Positions 1-6,114 of a DNA stretch of 6,307 nucleotides are shown here, one piece after another. Under the pieces are notes generated by a model. That model ran no database searches. It was not told where the DNA came from and was given only the letters and a program-made list of their open reading frames with translations. This DNA is from an uncultured Pseudomonadota bacterium (GTDB lineage Bacteria > Pseudomonadota > Alphaproteobacteria > Rs-D84), in assembly GCA_947169505.1 (NCBI GenBank), contig CAMVPZ010000049.1:1-6307 (forward strand), in the 5' to 3' direction. Made by a program: the position numbers and the translations under genes. Numbering within the stretch: the stretch's first letter is position 1; every line of letters begins with the position of its first letter.

Positions 1-453
1 CCATCTGTTAATGGCACAGACAATATAATTTTTATGATAAAAACAAATCCTGGCACGCCATTCGCACCATTGAACAAAATCGCTTCTGGTGGCGAATTAT
101 CGCGTTTTATGTTGGCTTTGCGTGTAGCACTTAATAATCCAAACAACAAAAAAACGATAGTTTTTGACGAATTGGATACTGGAATAAGCGGTGCAACCGC
201 ATCTGCAGTTGGGGAAAGATTGAACAAATTGGCGCAAAACGAACAATTATTGGTTATAACTCATTCTGCTCAGGTTGCGGGTTTTGCAGACAAACACTTT
301 AAAATTTCAAAACAAAGTGAAAAAGATAAAACCACCACCACTGTTATTGAAATTGCTGGTGATGAAAAAATAAACGAAATAGCACGTATAATAAGTGGCG
401 CACAAATAACCCCAGAATCAATCGCCACTGCAAAAACTTTGATTAAACATTAA
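1..453 (+). CDS. recN: DNA repair protein RecN, C-terminal part (5' end outside window)
   Basis: RecN is an SMC-like ATPase that acts in the cytoplasm on DNA double-strand breaks during recombinational repair. Frame 1 is open from the first base, so the gene begins upstream; the ATG at 34 is internal (I-I-F-M-I-K-T-N-P-G runs through it). About 150 residues remain of a family usually near 550. They cover the C-terminal ATPase lobe: the ABC signature ASGGELSR (82-105), the Walker B stretch TIVFDELD (from 154), then DTGISGATA, and the THS switch histidine in LLVITHSAQVAGFAD. The tail ends in the family-like pattern EIARIISGA. The Walker A lobe and coiled coils lie outside the window. The TAA stop is one base from the convergent xseA stop, and I see no hairpin terminator there. 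The assignment is secure from the signature, Walker B and switch order. Confidence 0.96.
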   Translation, partial: PSVNGTDNIIFMIKTNPGTPFAPLNKIASGGELSRFMLALRVALNNPNNKKTIVFDELDTGISGATASAVGERLNKLAQNEQLLVITHSAQVAGFADKHFKISKQSEKDKTTTTVIEIAGDEKINEIARIISGAQITPESIATAKTLIKH

Positions 454-454
454 T

Positions 455-1450
455 TTATTTTTTAATATAAAACACACCATCGCCGAATTCGATAGATGCC
501 GGAACTGCATTGTGTGTGCTGATGATATTATTGTCTTTGTCGCGAACGATAGCAAAGCCACGTTGTAAGACTTTTTTATAACTTAAACTGTTTAACATTT
601 GCCCTATATGATTTAACGATTGATTTAATGTTTTAAACCGGTTTTCAAGAACCCCGGGGACCCGTGCCATTAATTCGATTTTTTGATGTACAGATTGTAT
701 CTTGGCAGAAATAATTATACCCATAGTACGTCCTATATCATCCAATCGTTGCATTTGTTCCATTAAAATTTGTTTAGGACTTTTTATGTTTATATTATTA
801 ATACTGCGTTTATGATTAACAATTTGTGTAGCAAAAGCCGTATTTAACCGGTGCGATAAATTATCAATTTCTTGAATCAAAGATATCTTTGTTGGTACAA
901 CCATCTCTGCCGCACCTGTTGGCGTAGGGGCCCGAACATCAGCAGCGAAATCAATCAGCATCCAATCTGGTTCGTGTCCAACACCAGAAATCAAAGGTAT
1001 ATGACTGGCTGCAGCCGCACGAACAACAACTTCTTCACTGAAAGGCAACAAATCTTCCAATGAACCGCCACCACGTGCAACAATAATCACATCGACATTA
1101 TTTTTTGCGTTAAAATATTCAATGCCTGCAGCAACCTCAGCAGCGGCAGTTGTGCCCTGAACCGTAGCAGGATAAAGCAACACATGCACAGGAAATCTTT
1201 CCCGCAATCTGTTTTGAATATCTTGAAATGCGGCACCGGTAGGGCTGGTGACCACACCGATTGTTTGCGGAAACCGGGGCAAAGGCTTTTTTCGTGCATC
1301 ATCAAACAAACCCTCAAGCGCTAATTTTTGTTTTCGCATTTCCAACATTTTTAATATTGCGCCAACACCCGCCAATTCAATAGAATTAATAATAACCTGG
1401 TAATTGCTGCGGGCAGGGTATGTAGTAAAACGTCCGGTTATAATGACAGT
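455..1450 (-). CDS. xseA: XseA C-terminal fragment (end of OB-fold, catalytic and coiled-coil domains), 331 codons
   Basis: This is the 3' piece of the split gene. The frame opens after an in-frame TAA at 1451-1453 and has no good start near it; a TTG at 1375 is possible but lacks a ribosome site and lies inside the E-L-A-G-V-G-A conserved stretch. The catalytic domain is intact: KPLPRFPQTIGVVTSPTGAA, then VARGGGSLEDLLPF, then SGVGHEPDWMLIDFAADVRA and PTPTGAAEMVVP. A long helical region follows (SLIQEIDNLSHRLN onward), and the usual VLQRGFAIVRD C-terminal motif closes the protein. No other stop or frame break is seen, so if the frame change is real it is either recent or tolerated. Confidence 0.75.
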   Translation of the reverse strand, partial: TVIITGRFTTYPARSNYQVIINSIELAGVGAILKMLEMRKQKLALEGLFDDARKKPLPRFPQTIGVVTSPTGAAFQDIQNRLRERFPVHVLLYPATVQGTTAAAEVAAGIEYFNAKNNVDVIIVARGGGSLEDLLPFSEEVVVRAAAASHIPLISGVGHEPDWMLIDFAADVRAPTPTGAAEMVVPTKISLIQEIDNLSHRLNTAFATQIVNHKRSINNINIKSPKQILMEQMQRLDDIGRTMGIIISAKIQSVHQKIELMARVPGVLENRFKTLNQSLNHIGQMLNSLSYKKVLQRGFAIVRDKDNNIISTHNAVPASIEFGDGVFYIKK

Positions 1451-1677
1451 TTAAAACTCACAGGTGTTCCACGCCAAACAATCGCATTCATTGCGGCATT
1501 TTCATCTTTGATTGTCATATATAAATGCCCCGAAGTTGCACGTGTGATTTGTGATAATTCGCCACGAATACGGATTTCAGGAAAAGCAGTTTCAACAACT
1601 TTTTTCAAAAGTGCAGAAGCATCGCTTACACTGAATATTGTATCTGGTTTAACAAAAGGTTCTGGTTTTGATAACAT
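1438..1677 (-). CDS. xseA: XseA N-terminal fragment (OB-fold), 79 aa
   Basis: This is the 5' piece of the split exonuclease VII large subunit. Residues about 14-70 are the nucleic-acid-binding OB-fold: the conserved I-R-G-E-L-S strand, the S-G-H-L-Y/F-T-I/L-K-D turn and the A-I-V-W-R-G strand are all present. The last two residues (S, L) before the TAA are probably out of the original frame. Alone it would be an incomplete OB-fold with no catalytic part, so a stable function is doubtful. It is the last start codon of the minus-strand operon that begins at 4708. Confidence 0.7.
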   Translation of the reverse strand: MLSKPEPFVKPDTIFSVSDASALLKKVVETAFPEIRIRGELSQITRATSGHLYMTIKDENAAMNAIVWRGTPVSFKLSL

Positions 1678-1684
1678 TTTTACT

Positions 1685-2179
1685 TTATGGATTTTTGTTT
1701 GTTTTTGATAATTCCATCATTAAAATCTTTTTTAATAATTCTTTGTTTGGTGTTTTTAGGCGAGATGGATCCAAAACTGTGCCAATTTCATATGGTATTG
1801 TTTCAGGGTAAAAATGTTCGCCAGTTGTACCAAAATTTATACCAGTTGCTTTATCTTGTAAAAATATAACAGGGCCGTGTGACCATTCGTTTGGACGAAT
1901 AGCCATCATGTTCCAAACTTTGTCGCCACCATACATTTCGTATATGACGACACTGGCTATTCCACAAAAACCAGACGACCATTTGTTTTCAGACATTTTG
2001 CTGGATACAAATTTTTCGTGAAATATAGGGTCTTTATAGATGTTTCGCAAAACCAATGTTATCTCTGGCAAAGTGTATTTTGTTTCCAAATTTTTATCTT
2101 TGTTTGCATTATGAATCCGTTCGGCCAATTTAACCGTTGCAGAAGTAAATTCTTCATATCTATCAGCATAATTTTTCAT
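1685..2179 (-). CDS. Uncharacterised 164-aa protein with conserved-looking Cys/His core (possibly YunG-like)
   Basis: I do not recognise this protein with confidence. It has no signal peptide or membrane segment and is probably cytoplasmic. Residues 1-60 are charged and helical; the core is S-S-G-F-C72-G-I-A-S-V-V-I-Y-E-M-Y-G-G, then N-E-W-S-H101-G-P-V-I-F-L-Q-D109, then a G-T-T-G-E-H-F stretch. A cysteine at the start of a helix that ends in Y/F-G-G, followed by S-H and an acidic residue, loosely recalls the small YunG-like family (G-Q-C-A-x-T-A-L-V-V-Q-D-x-F-G-G ... S-H-Y) and papain-like Cys/His folds in general. That link is inference from pattern memory. The ATG at 2179 follows tsaD by 21 bp with no clear Shine-Dalgarno sequence, and the TAA lies 7 bp before xseA, so it belongs to the same operon. 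Confidence 0.8.
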   Translation of the reverse strand: MKNYADRYEEFTSATVKLAERIHNANKDKNLETKYTLPEITLVLRNIYKDPIFHEKFVSSKMSENKWSSGFCGIASVVIYEMYGGDKVWNMMAIRPNEWSHGPVIFLQDKATGINFGTTGEHFYPETIPYEIGTVLDPSRLKTPNKELLKKILMMELSKTNKNP

Positions 2180-2200
2180 GGTTTTTATTATATCAAAAAA

Positions 2201-3325
2201 TTATAATTCCGTCAATGGCCAACGGGGGCGGGGTGCAACAGGTGTTTTTACAACTTTGCCAACTTTGTAATTTTCTATTCCTGCCCACGCAATCATTGCA
2301 CCATTATCTGTACATAAATTCATTGGAGGTGCAGCAAATTGCATGCTAAATTTGATTGCCAGTTTTTCCATCGCATCACGAATTGCGCTGTTTTTCGCAA
2401 CGCCACCGGCAACAACCAAAGTTTTTGGATTAACCGATTTTACACGATTGTCTTTTAATGCATTGGTTAATCTGTTTATTATGCAATCAACAACAGCAGA
2501 TTGAAAAGAAGCACAAAAGTCATTTATAAATTCGTCGTTTATGTCTGTTTGTGGTGTTTTGTCCAACAACATGCGTGCCGCTGTTTTTATACCAGAAAAA
2601 GAAAAATCACATCCTGGTTTATCACATAACGGGCGTGGAAATTTAAAACGTTTTGGATTGCCTGAATTTGCACGTTTATCAACGATTGGACCACCGGGAT
2701 AACCCAAACCCAACATTTTTGCGATTTTATCAAATGCTTCACCAGCGCTGTCGTCCAAAGTTTGACCAATCAATTCATATTTTCCAACACCACGCACTAA
2801 CAAAATTTGACAATGTCCACCAGATGCCAGCATTAATAAATATGGAAATTTTACATCTATATCTGTTGTAGAATCACATGCACTGGTTGCTTTTAATCGT
2901 GGAACCAAAGCGTGTCCCTCTAAATGATTAACAGCAATTAATGGTTTGTTTGTTGTGTTTGCGATACCGGTTGCAGCCATCCAGCCAATTAAAACACCAC
3001 CAATTAATCCGGGGCCCGCCGTAGCCGCAACAATATCAACATCATTAATTGTTTTGCCTGCACGTTCCAGCGTTAATTTAATGACTTCATCAATGGCCAA
3101 AATATGTGCACGTGCAGCCAATTCTGGAACAACACCACCATATTGTTGATGTTCGGGTATTTGTGAATAAATAATATGTGATAAAATATTTCTGTCGCTA
3201 TCTACCAATGCAGCACTGGTTTCATCGCACGACGATTCAATGCCCAAACACAACAAGGGTTTTGTTGTGTGTGTATGTTCGTTTAAAGAACCCATATCGG
3301 TTATTATAATTTTGTCGTTTTTCAT
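2201..3325 (-). CDS. tsaD: tRNA N6-adenosine threonylcarbamoyltransferase TsaD
   Basis: TsaD moves the threonylcarbamoyl group from TC-AMP to A37 of ANN-decoding tRNAs, giving t6A, together with TsaB and TsaE (not in this window). It belongs to the ASKHA ATPase fold. Visible motifs are LGIESSCDETSAAL (28-40), GGVVPELAARAH (63-74), TAGPGLIGGVLIG (102-114), the metal site HLEGH (134-138), SGGHC (168-172), DDSAGEAFDK (191-200), LGYPGGP (207-213), FSFSGIKTA (241-249), VAGGVAKN (305-312) and CTDNGAMIAWAG (338-349), whose Asp340 should be the third metal ligand. At 374 residues it is somewhat long: about 24 residues precede the usual start. The ATG at 3325 forms an ATGA overlap with the upstream stop and follows GGTGA, which favours this start; Met11 is an alternative. 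All key residues are present. Confidence 0.98.
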   Translation of the reverse strand: MKNDKIIITDMGSLNEHTHTTKPLLCLGIESSCDETSAALVDSDRNILSHIIYSQIPEHQQYGGVVPELAARAHILAIDEVIKLTLERAGKTINDVDIVAATAGPGLIGGVLIGWMAATGIANTTNKPLIAVNHLEGHALVPRLKATSACDSTTDIDVKFPYLLMLASGGHCQILLVRGVGKYELIGQTLDDSAGEAFDKIAKMLGLGYPGGPIVDKRANSGNPKRFKFPRPLCDKPGCDFSFSGIKTAARMLLDKTPQTDINDEFINDFCASFQSAVVDCIINRLTNALKDNRVKSVNPKTLVVAGGVAKNSAIRDAMEKLAIKFSMQFAAPPMNLCTDNGAMIAWAGIENYKVGKVVKTPVAPRPRWPLTEL

Positions 3326-4026
3326 TTTATTTTCACCAATGCTATACCAATATGATGTTTGTTTCTTTTCATTTTTTCCAGGTATTTATTTAAATCAGCA
3401 TCCATAACAATGCCATAATCGGTGGATGCGTGACGCAATATATCCCCCGGTAAAACAAAGCCCATATGAATAATTGTTAAATCACTTCCGGCATTTTCAT
3501 AAAATCCTTCGCCGTCACACAAAAACAAAATAATCATAGGCTTTTTAATGTTTAATTTTTGTAATTTTTTGTATGGTATATATTCTATTTCTGCAAATTC
3601 TTTTTCAAAATCAGTTTTTATATTATATTTTTTTTTAAACCAATTTTTTTTATCTATGATAACAGGCTTTATTTCTGTTTTACCATAATCGTTGCTGACA
3701 TTTTCCACAATATTTGCGTTGTTTTTTAACCAATCAACTTCCACAAAATGGTTTCGTGTTAAAATACCAATTTCGCCATTTTTATATCGTATTTTATTTA
3801 ATTTTTCGACATCTCCGCCCGCCAAAGACGTTTCTACAAAAGTCATGCAATCAAAAGCATCTGTTCGTATCAGCGGGTCTTTGTCTGGCGCTTTTTCTTC
3901 ACCCAATGGATTATTTATGTATTTAGCACCCAAATATTCTTCGCCAATATAATGATCTTCTTTGTGAGAACAAGCACACAACAAAGCAACAAAGAACAAC
4001 AAAACAAAACGAAAATTATTTTTCAT
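3322..4026 (-). CDS. DUF1460 family lipoprotein (N-acetylmuramoyl-L-alanine amidase-like, NlpC/P60-type fold)
   Basis: The N-terminus is a lipoprotein signal: M-K-N-N-F-R, a hydrophobic stretch (7-16), then L-C-A-C with Cys19 as the likely lipidated residue, so the protein is periplasmic and membrane-anchored. The mature part fits the DUF1460 family of amidase-like cysteine hydrolases thought to act on peptidoglycan: F-D-C60-M-T-F-V-E-T holds the presumed nucleophile, T-R-N-H-F-V-E-V-D-W (90-99) the conserved RNHF block, and I-I-H187-M-G-F-V-L the catalytic histidine, followed by R-H-A-S (198-201) and the closing helix N-K-Y-L-E-K with H-H-I-G-I-A-L. Length (234) is slightly below the family size I remember. 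The ATG at 4026 overlaps the previous gene by 11 bp, with GGAA before it. Its TGA overlaps the tsaD start as ATGA, so the two are probably translationally coupled. The substrate is not shown by the sequence. Confidence 0.87.
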   Translation of the reverse strand: MKNNFRFVLLFFVALLCACSHKEDHYIGEEYLGAKYINNPLGEEKAPDKDPLIRTDAFDCMTFVETSLAGGDVEKLNKIRYKNGEIGILTRNHFVEVDWLKNNANIVENVSNDYGKTEIKPVIIDKKNWFKKKYNIKTDFEKEFAEIEYIPYKKLQKLNIKKPMIILFLCDGEGFYENAGSDLTIIHMGFVLPGDILRHASTDYGIVMDADLNKYLEKMKRNKHHIGIALVKIK

Positions 4027-4348
4027 CGTTTTCCAAATTAATTTTTATTCCATTATAACATAACACAACAGCATCATGAACAACCATTTCATTGGAATTA
4101 GGCAATTCTGCAATTTTTGTGACACAACTTAACAGCAAATCTTGATTGTCTGCATTTGGCACAATTCGTTGAATTGTTGTAATTTTTTCTTGTTCTGACA
4201 AAGAAAGCCATTTTTTCATATGTGCATTTTCAAAAGTTCTAATAGGTTTTACAAACAACCCCAATATTATGAACACAGCAAAAACAAAAACAACTATTGA
4301 TATTTTAATAAATAATTTTATCTGTTGAATTTTTGTTCGTTTTGTCAT
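4016..4348 (-). CDS. Uncharacterised 110-aa single-pass membrane protein
   Basis: I do not recognise the family. Residues 1-11 are basic (T-K-R-T-K ... K), residues 12-34 form one strong hydrophobic segment (F-I-K-I-S-I-V-V-F-V-F-A-V-F-I-I-L-G), and about 75 polar residues follow. The positive N-terminus favours N-in/C-out, with the tail in the periplasm. The segment has no convincing signal-peptidase site, so it is more likely an anchor than a cleaved signal. The tail has a predicted helical part (SLSEQEKITTIQRIV) and two cysteines (C75, C97). The ATG at 4348 lies 3 bp after the DUF2155 stop and its TAA sits inside the next gene, so it is part of a tight envelope-protein cluster. Composition matches its neighbours. 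Confidence 0.8.
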   Translation of the reverse strand: MTKRTKIQQIKLFIKISIVVFVFAVFIILGLFVKPIRTFENAHMKKWLSLSEQEKITTIQRIVPNADNQDLLLSCVTKIAELPNSNEMVVHDAVVLCYNGIKINLENDEK

Positions 4349-4351
4349 TTT

Positions 4352-4708
4352 TTACTCACATTTTTCAAGCCATACATCATAGGTATCGTTTTGCAAAGGA
4401 TTTTGCCCGGGTTCATTACGATTCATCCATCCGCTGAAAATACGGCCGTTTGTTTTGGTGTAAATTTCAATAAACATGAAAAAATTTTCTGCATCAAAAG
4501 GATCAGATTGTTTGCAATTTCGAACATTCAAAATCAACCCGTCAAAAGAAAAATCTTTGTTTAATGACAATCGCAAAGTTTGTGTTTTACCAGCGGCTTT
4601 ATCCATAACACGAACGATAGCAGTGTTTTTTTCAATATACGCAAAACCATCATGTGAAAAACCACATAACATTACCAAACCAATAAATAAACACAGTTTC
4701 TTCATCAT
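4352..4708 (-). CDS. DUF2155 domain-containing secreted protein
   Basis: Residues 1-23 form a signal peptide (M-M-K-K, hydrophobic core, G-F-A before Tyr24), so the mature protein should be periplasmic. The rest matches DUF2155, a small beta-rich alphaproteobacterial family of unknown function: A-I-V-R-V-M-D-K-A-A-G-K-T-Q-T near residue 30, F-D-G-L-I-L-N-V-R-N-C65, then F-I-E-I-Y, F-S-G-W-M (91-95), N-P-L-Q-N-D-T-Y-D-V-W and a C-terminal Cys117. Cys65 and Cys117 are typical of the family and may form a disulfide. Two ATGs (4708 and 4705) are possible; the nearby promoter leaves almost no leader for either. It is the first gene of the operon running to xseA and the best taxonomic marker in the window. 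Confidence 0.9.
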   Translation of the reverse strand: MMKKLCLFIGLVMLCGFSHDGFAYIEKNTAIVRVMDKAAGKTQTLRLSLNKDFSFDGLILNVRNCKQSDPFDAENFFMFIEIYTKTNGRIFSGWMNRNEPGQNPLQNDTYDVWLEKCE

Positions 4709-4744
4709 GATTAATATGATACCGCTATATTTTATTTAAGTCAA
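4709..4744 (-). promoter_or_regulatory. Sigma-70-type promoter of the DUF2155-tsaD-xseA operon
   Basis: On the minus strand TTGACT (4744-4739, -35) is separated by exactly 17 bp from TATCAT (4721-4716, -10). Each hexamer differs from consensus at one position. Only seven bases (ATTAATC) separate the -10 box from the ATG at 4708, so the predicted start of transcription falls at 4709-4708 and the mRNA would have no leader or one of a few bases. It lies in the single real intergenic gap, just past the terminator of the preceding unit. Confidence 0.8.
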
Positions 4745-4753
4745 TTTTATAAA

Positions 4754-4791
4754 TATAAAAAAATCCCCCAGAAACAATATCGGGGGATTTT
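4754..4791 (-). terminator. Intrinsic terminator of the trmD-rplS unit
   Basis: A perfect 10-bp inverted repeat (AAAATCCCCC at 4760-4769 and GGGGGATTTT at 4782-4791) closes a 12-nt loop. Read on the minus strand the GC-rich stem is followed by seven T (4763-4757) and an AT-rich tail. The hairpin begins 16 bp after the rplS stop. Read on the plus strand only four T follow, and no plus-strand gene ends here, so the minus-strand role is favoured. Confidence 0.92.
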
Positions 4792-4807
4792 AATAAGAAA
4801 TACAAAA

Positions 4808-5197
4808 TTATTTTTCTTCTTTTTTTGCAGCATTTGCAGACAAATCTTCAACGATTCTTGCTTTTTTGCCAGACAATGCACGTAAAAAGAATAATTTTGA
4901 ACGGCGTACTTTACCAACACGAACCTTTTCGATTTTTTCAATCGCAGGTGTGTATAATGGGAATTTACGTTCTACACCAACACCATATGATTCGCGGCGT
5001 ACAGTGAACGAAGCGTTATTTCCATTTCCGCCATCACGTGCAATAACTACACCTTCGAAAATTTGGATACGGAATTTGTCACCGTCTTTGATTTTTACAT
5101 GAACTTTCACAGTATCCCCGGCTTTGAATTCAGGAATAACTTTTGTGCTTTTTAATTTAGCGATTTGTTCTTGTTCAATTTTTTTAATTATGCTCAT
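4808..5197 (-). CDS. rplS: 50S ribosomal protein L19
   Basis: L19 is a large-subunit protein at the interface with the 30S subunit. The 129-residue sequence is normal for the family. It shows the N-terminal helix (IIKKIEQEQIAKLK), the P-E-F-K-A-G-D-T-V-K-V strand, R-I-Q-I-F-E-G-V-V-I-A-R, the F-T-V-R-R-E-S-Y-G-V-G-V-E-R block and F-P-L-Y-T-P, then V-R-V-G-K-V-R-R-S-K-L-F-F-L-R and a short charged tail. The ATG at 5197 is preceded by AAAGGA (5211-5206) at 8-nt spacing, one of the two clearest Shine-Dalgarno sites in the window and located inside the end of trmD, one base of gap away. The strong terminator follows, so this is the last gene of its unit. Confidence 0.99.
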   Translation of the reverse strand: MSIIKKIEQEQIAKLKSTKVIPEFKAGDTVKVHVKIKDGDKFRIQIFEGVVIARDGGNGNNASFTVRRESYGVGVERKFPLYTPAIEKIEKVRVGKVRRSKLFFLRALSGKKARIVEDLSANAAKKEEK

Positions 5198-5198
5198 T

Positions 5199-5873
5199 TT
5201 ACTTTTCCTTTATTAAATCCGGACGACGTTCTTTTGTTATTTCGTCCGATTGTTGTTTCCGCCACCGTTCGATATTGCCATGGTGACCGGACAGCAGGAC
5301 TTCTGGGACACTTTGTCCACGCCATACTGACGGACGGGTATATAATGGCCATTCTAACCCGCCGATTTCAAAGCTTTCGTTTTGGGTTGATTCCAACCCG
5401 CCACCTAATACATTATCTAACAGACGAACCGTACTGTCAATAAAAACTTGCGCAGCCAATTCGCCACCAGATAAAACATAATCCCCAATAGATATTTCTT
5501 CAATATCGTACTCGTCAATAACCCGTTGATCAATACCTTCGTACCGACCACAGAGCAGGGTCATTGTATCATATTTTGTATATTCACGCACCATTTTTTG
5601 TGTTAGTGGCTTTCCACGTGGTGAAAAGAATATGATTTTACCCGGTTTTTTAACAGAATCTATTGCATTTCCCAAAACATCAGGCCGCATAACCATTCCT
5701 GCGCCACCACCAAATTGTTCGTCATCAACACTGCCATAATTATTAATGGCAAAATCACGAATATTTATAACATCCATTGACCAAATCTTGTGTTCCAAAG
5801 CACGTCCAACAACCCCGCCGGAAAGCGTTCCTGGAAACATTTCTGGAAAAATGGTCAATATGTTAAAGTGCAT
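5199..5873 (-). CDS. trmD: tRNA (guanine-N1)-methyltransferase TrmD
   Basis: TrmD uses S-adenosylmethionine to make m1G37 in tRNAs with G36, which guards against +1 frameshifts. It is a SPOUT enzyme that works as a dimer. The 224-residue sequence is slightly short but complete: ILTIFPEMF (5-13), the GGGAGMVMRPD block (55-65), LLCGRYEGIDQRV (107-118), the trefoil-knot SAM loop EISIGDYVLSGGELA (126-140) and L-E-W-P-L-Y-T-R-P (173-181), followed by V-P-E-V-L-L-S-G-H-H and I-E-R-W-R. Glu174 stands where E. coli has Asp; as far as I recall, other TrmD proteins carry Glu here too. The ATG at 5873 lies 3 bp after the upstream small gene and has no strong ribosome site, suggesting coupling. rplS follows after one base, the usual order. 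rimM and rpsP, often just upstream, are absent here. Confidence 0.98.
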   Translation of the reverse strand: MHFNILTIFPEMFPGTLSGGVVGRALEHKIWSMDVINIRDFAINNYGSVDDEQFGGGAGMVMRPDVLGNAIDSVKKPGKIIFFSPRGKPLTQKMVREYTKYDTMTLLCGRYEGIDQRVIDEYDIEEISIGDYVLSGGELAAQVFIDSTVRLLDNVLGGGLESTQNESFEIGGLEWPLYTRPSVWRGQSVPEVLLSGHHGNIERWRKQQSDEITKERRPDLIKEK

Positions 5874-5876
5874 GTA

Positions 5877-6104
5877 TTATCTACCGTTTTCTTTTTTACA
5901 TTTTTTACAAATGTTTTGCATTTTGTTATAAACACGTAAAAAACTCTTTAAATCATGAGAATTTGGCATTAAATGGTTTTCATTTATGGTTGTATGAAAG
6001 AAACCTTGACCATATTGTATATATTCACGTAATTCACACGTGCTTCTGTCCATGTTTTCAGGGCATGAAACATTTATCAAATCTGTTGTAAAAACTGTAT
6101 GCAT
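5877..6104 (-). CDS. Uncharacterised 75-aa four-cysteine protein (CxxC near C-terminus)
   Basis: I do not recognise this family. The protein is soluble with no signal or membrane segment. It has four cysteines: C14 and C23 (S-C-P-E-N-M-D-R-S-T-C) and a C-terminal pair C66-x2-C69 in K-M-Q-N-I-C-K-K-C-K. A metal or redox role is possible but not shown. Residues 34-73 align without gaps to the small protein encoded just upstream (12 of 40 identical, including both cysteines of the pair), so the two are tandem paralogs. The start is well supported: TAAGGGG (6117-6111), which includes the upstream stop codon, gives a Shine-Dalgarno site 6 bases before the ATG at 6104. The stop lies 3 bp before trmD, so it is probably co-transcribed and coupled with trmD. 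Confidence 0.82.
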   Translation of the reverse strand: MHTVFTTDLINVSCPENMDRSTCELREYIQYGQGFFHTTINENHLMPNSHDLKSFLRVYNKMQNICKKCKKENGR

Positions 6105-6114
6105 TTTAAACCCC

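Larger units (their letters stand above)
455..1677 (-). pseudogene. xseA: Exodeoxyribonuclease VII large subunit, split by a frame change
   Basis: XseA with XseB forms exonuclease VII, a metal-independent enzyme that degrades single-stranded DNA to oligonucleotides in repair. The start ATG at 1677 lies 7 bp after the upstream stop, with only a weak purine stretch (AAAG) before it. The N-terminal OB-fold reads well (FSVSDASALLKKVVE, then IRGELSQITRATSGHLYMTIKDE) up to AIVWRGTPVSFKL, then meets TAA at 1438-1440. The family continues in another frame as TVIITGRFTTYPARSNYQ, open from 1450 to the stop at 455. Both parts together give about 410 residues, near full length, and the catalytic and C-terminal regions are complete. 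Joining them needs one extra base (mod 3). Compared with E. coli XseA, as I recall it, the junction is also about four residues short, so a deletion of about 13 nt is the simplest reading. It may be a true lesion, a population variant or an assembly fault. xseB is not in the window. Confidence 0.85.

Noticed and set aside
445..500. Possible terminator between convergent recN and xseA
   Set aside because: The gap is one base and I find no stem followed by a T-run in either direction.
872..1063. Plus-strand open frame opposite the xseA catalytic domain
   Set aside because: It overlaps G-R-G-G-G-S and G-V-G-H motif codons on the other strand and its own translation looks random.
1087..1317. Minus-strand 76-codon open frame in another frame of xseA
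   Set aside because: It overlaps the conserved XseA catalytic block in the correct frame and its translation has no recognisable feature.
1449..1455. Minus-strand TTTAAAC, a classic -1 slippery heptamer, at the xseA frame change
   Set aside because: In the zero frame it is read as TTT AAA, not TTA AAC, so the phase is wrong for simultaneous slippage, and a -1 slip of the AAA-bound tRNA would pair with TAA. The missing residues also favour a deletion over programmed frameshifting.
4476..4739. 87-codon plus-strand open frame opposite the DUF2155 gene
   Set aside because: It is antisense to a recognised family with clear conserved motifs, has no family-like sequence, and is a shadow frame in AT-rich DNA.
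4747..4941. Minus-strand 64-codon open frame overlapping rplS and the terminator
   Set aside because: It runs through the L19 coding region out of frame and across the terminator hairpin.
5165..5443. 92-codon plus-strand open frame opposite trmD
   Set aside because: It is a shadow of the trmD C-terminal region; no ribosome site or promoter supports it.
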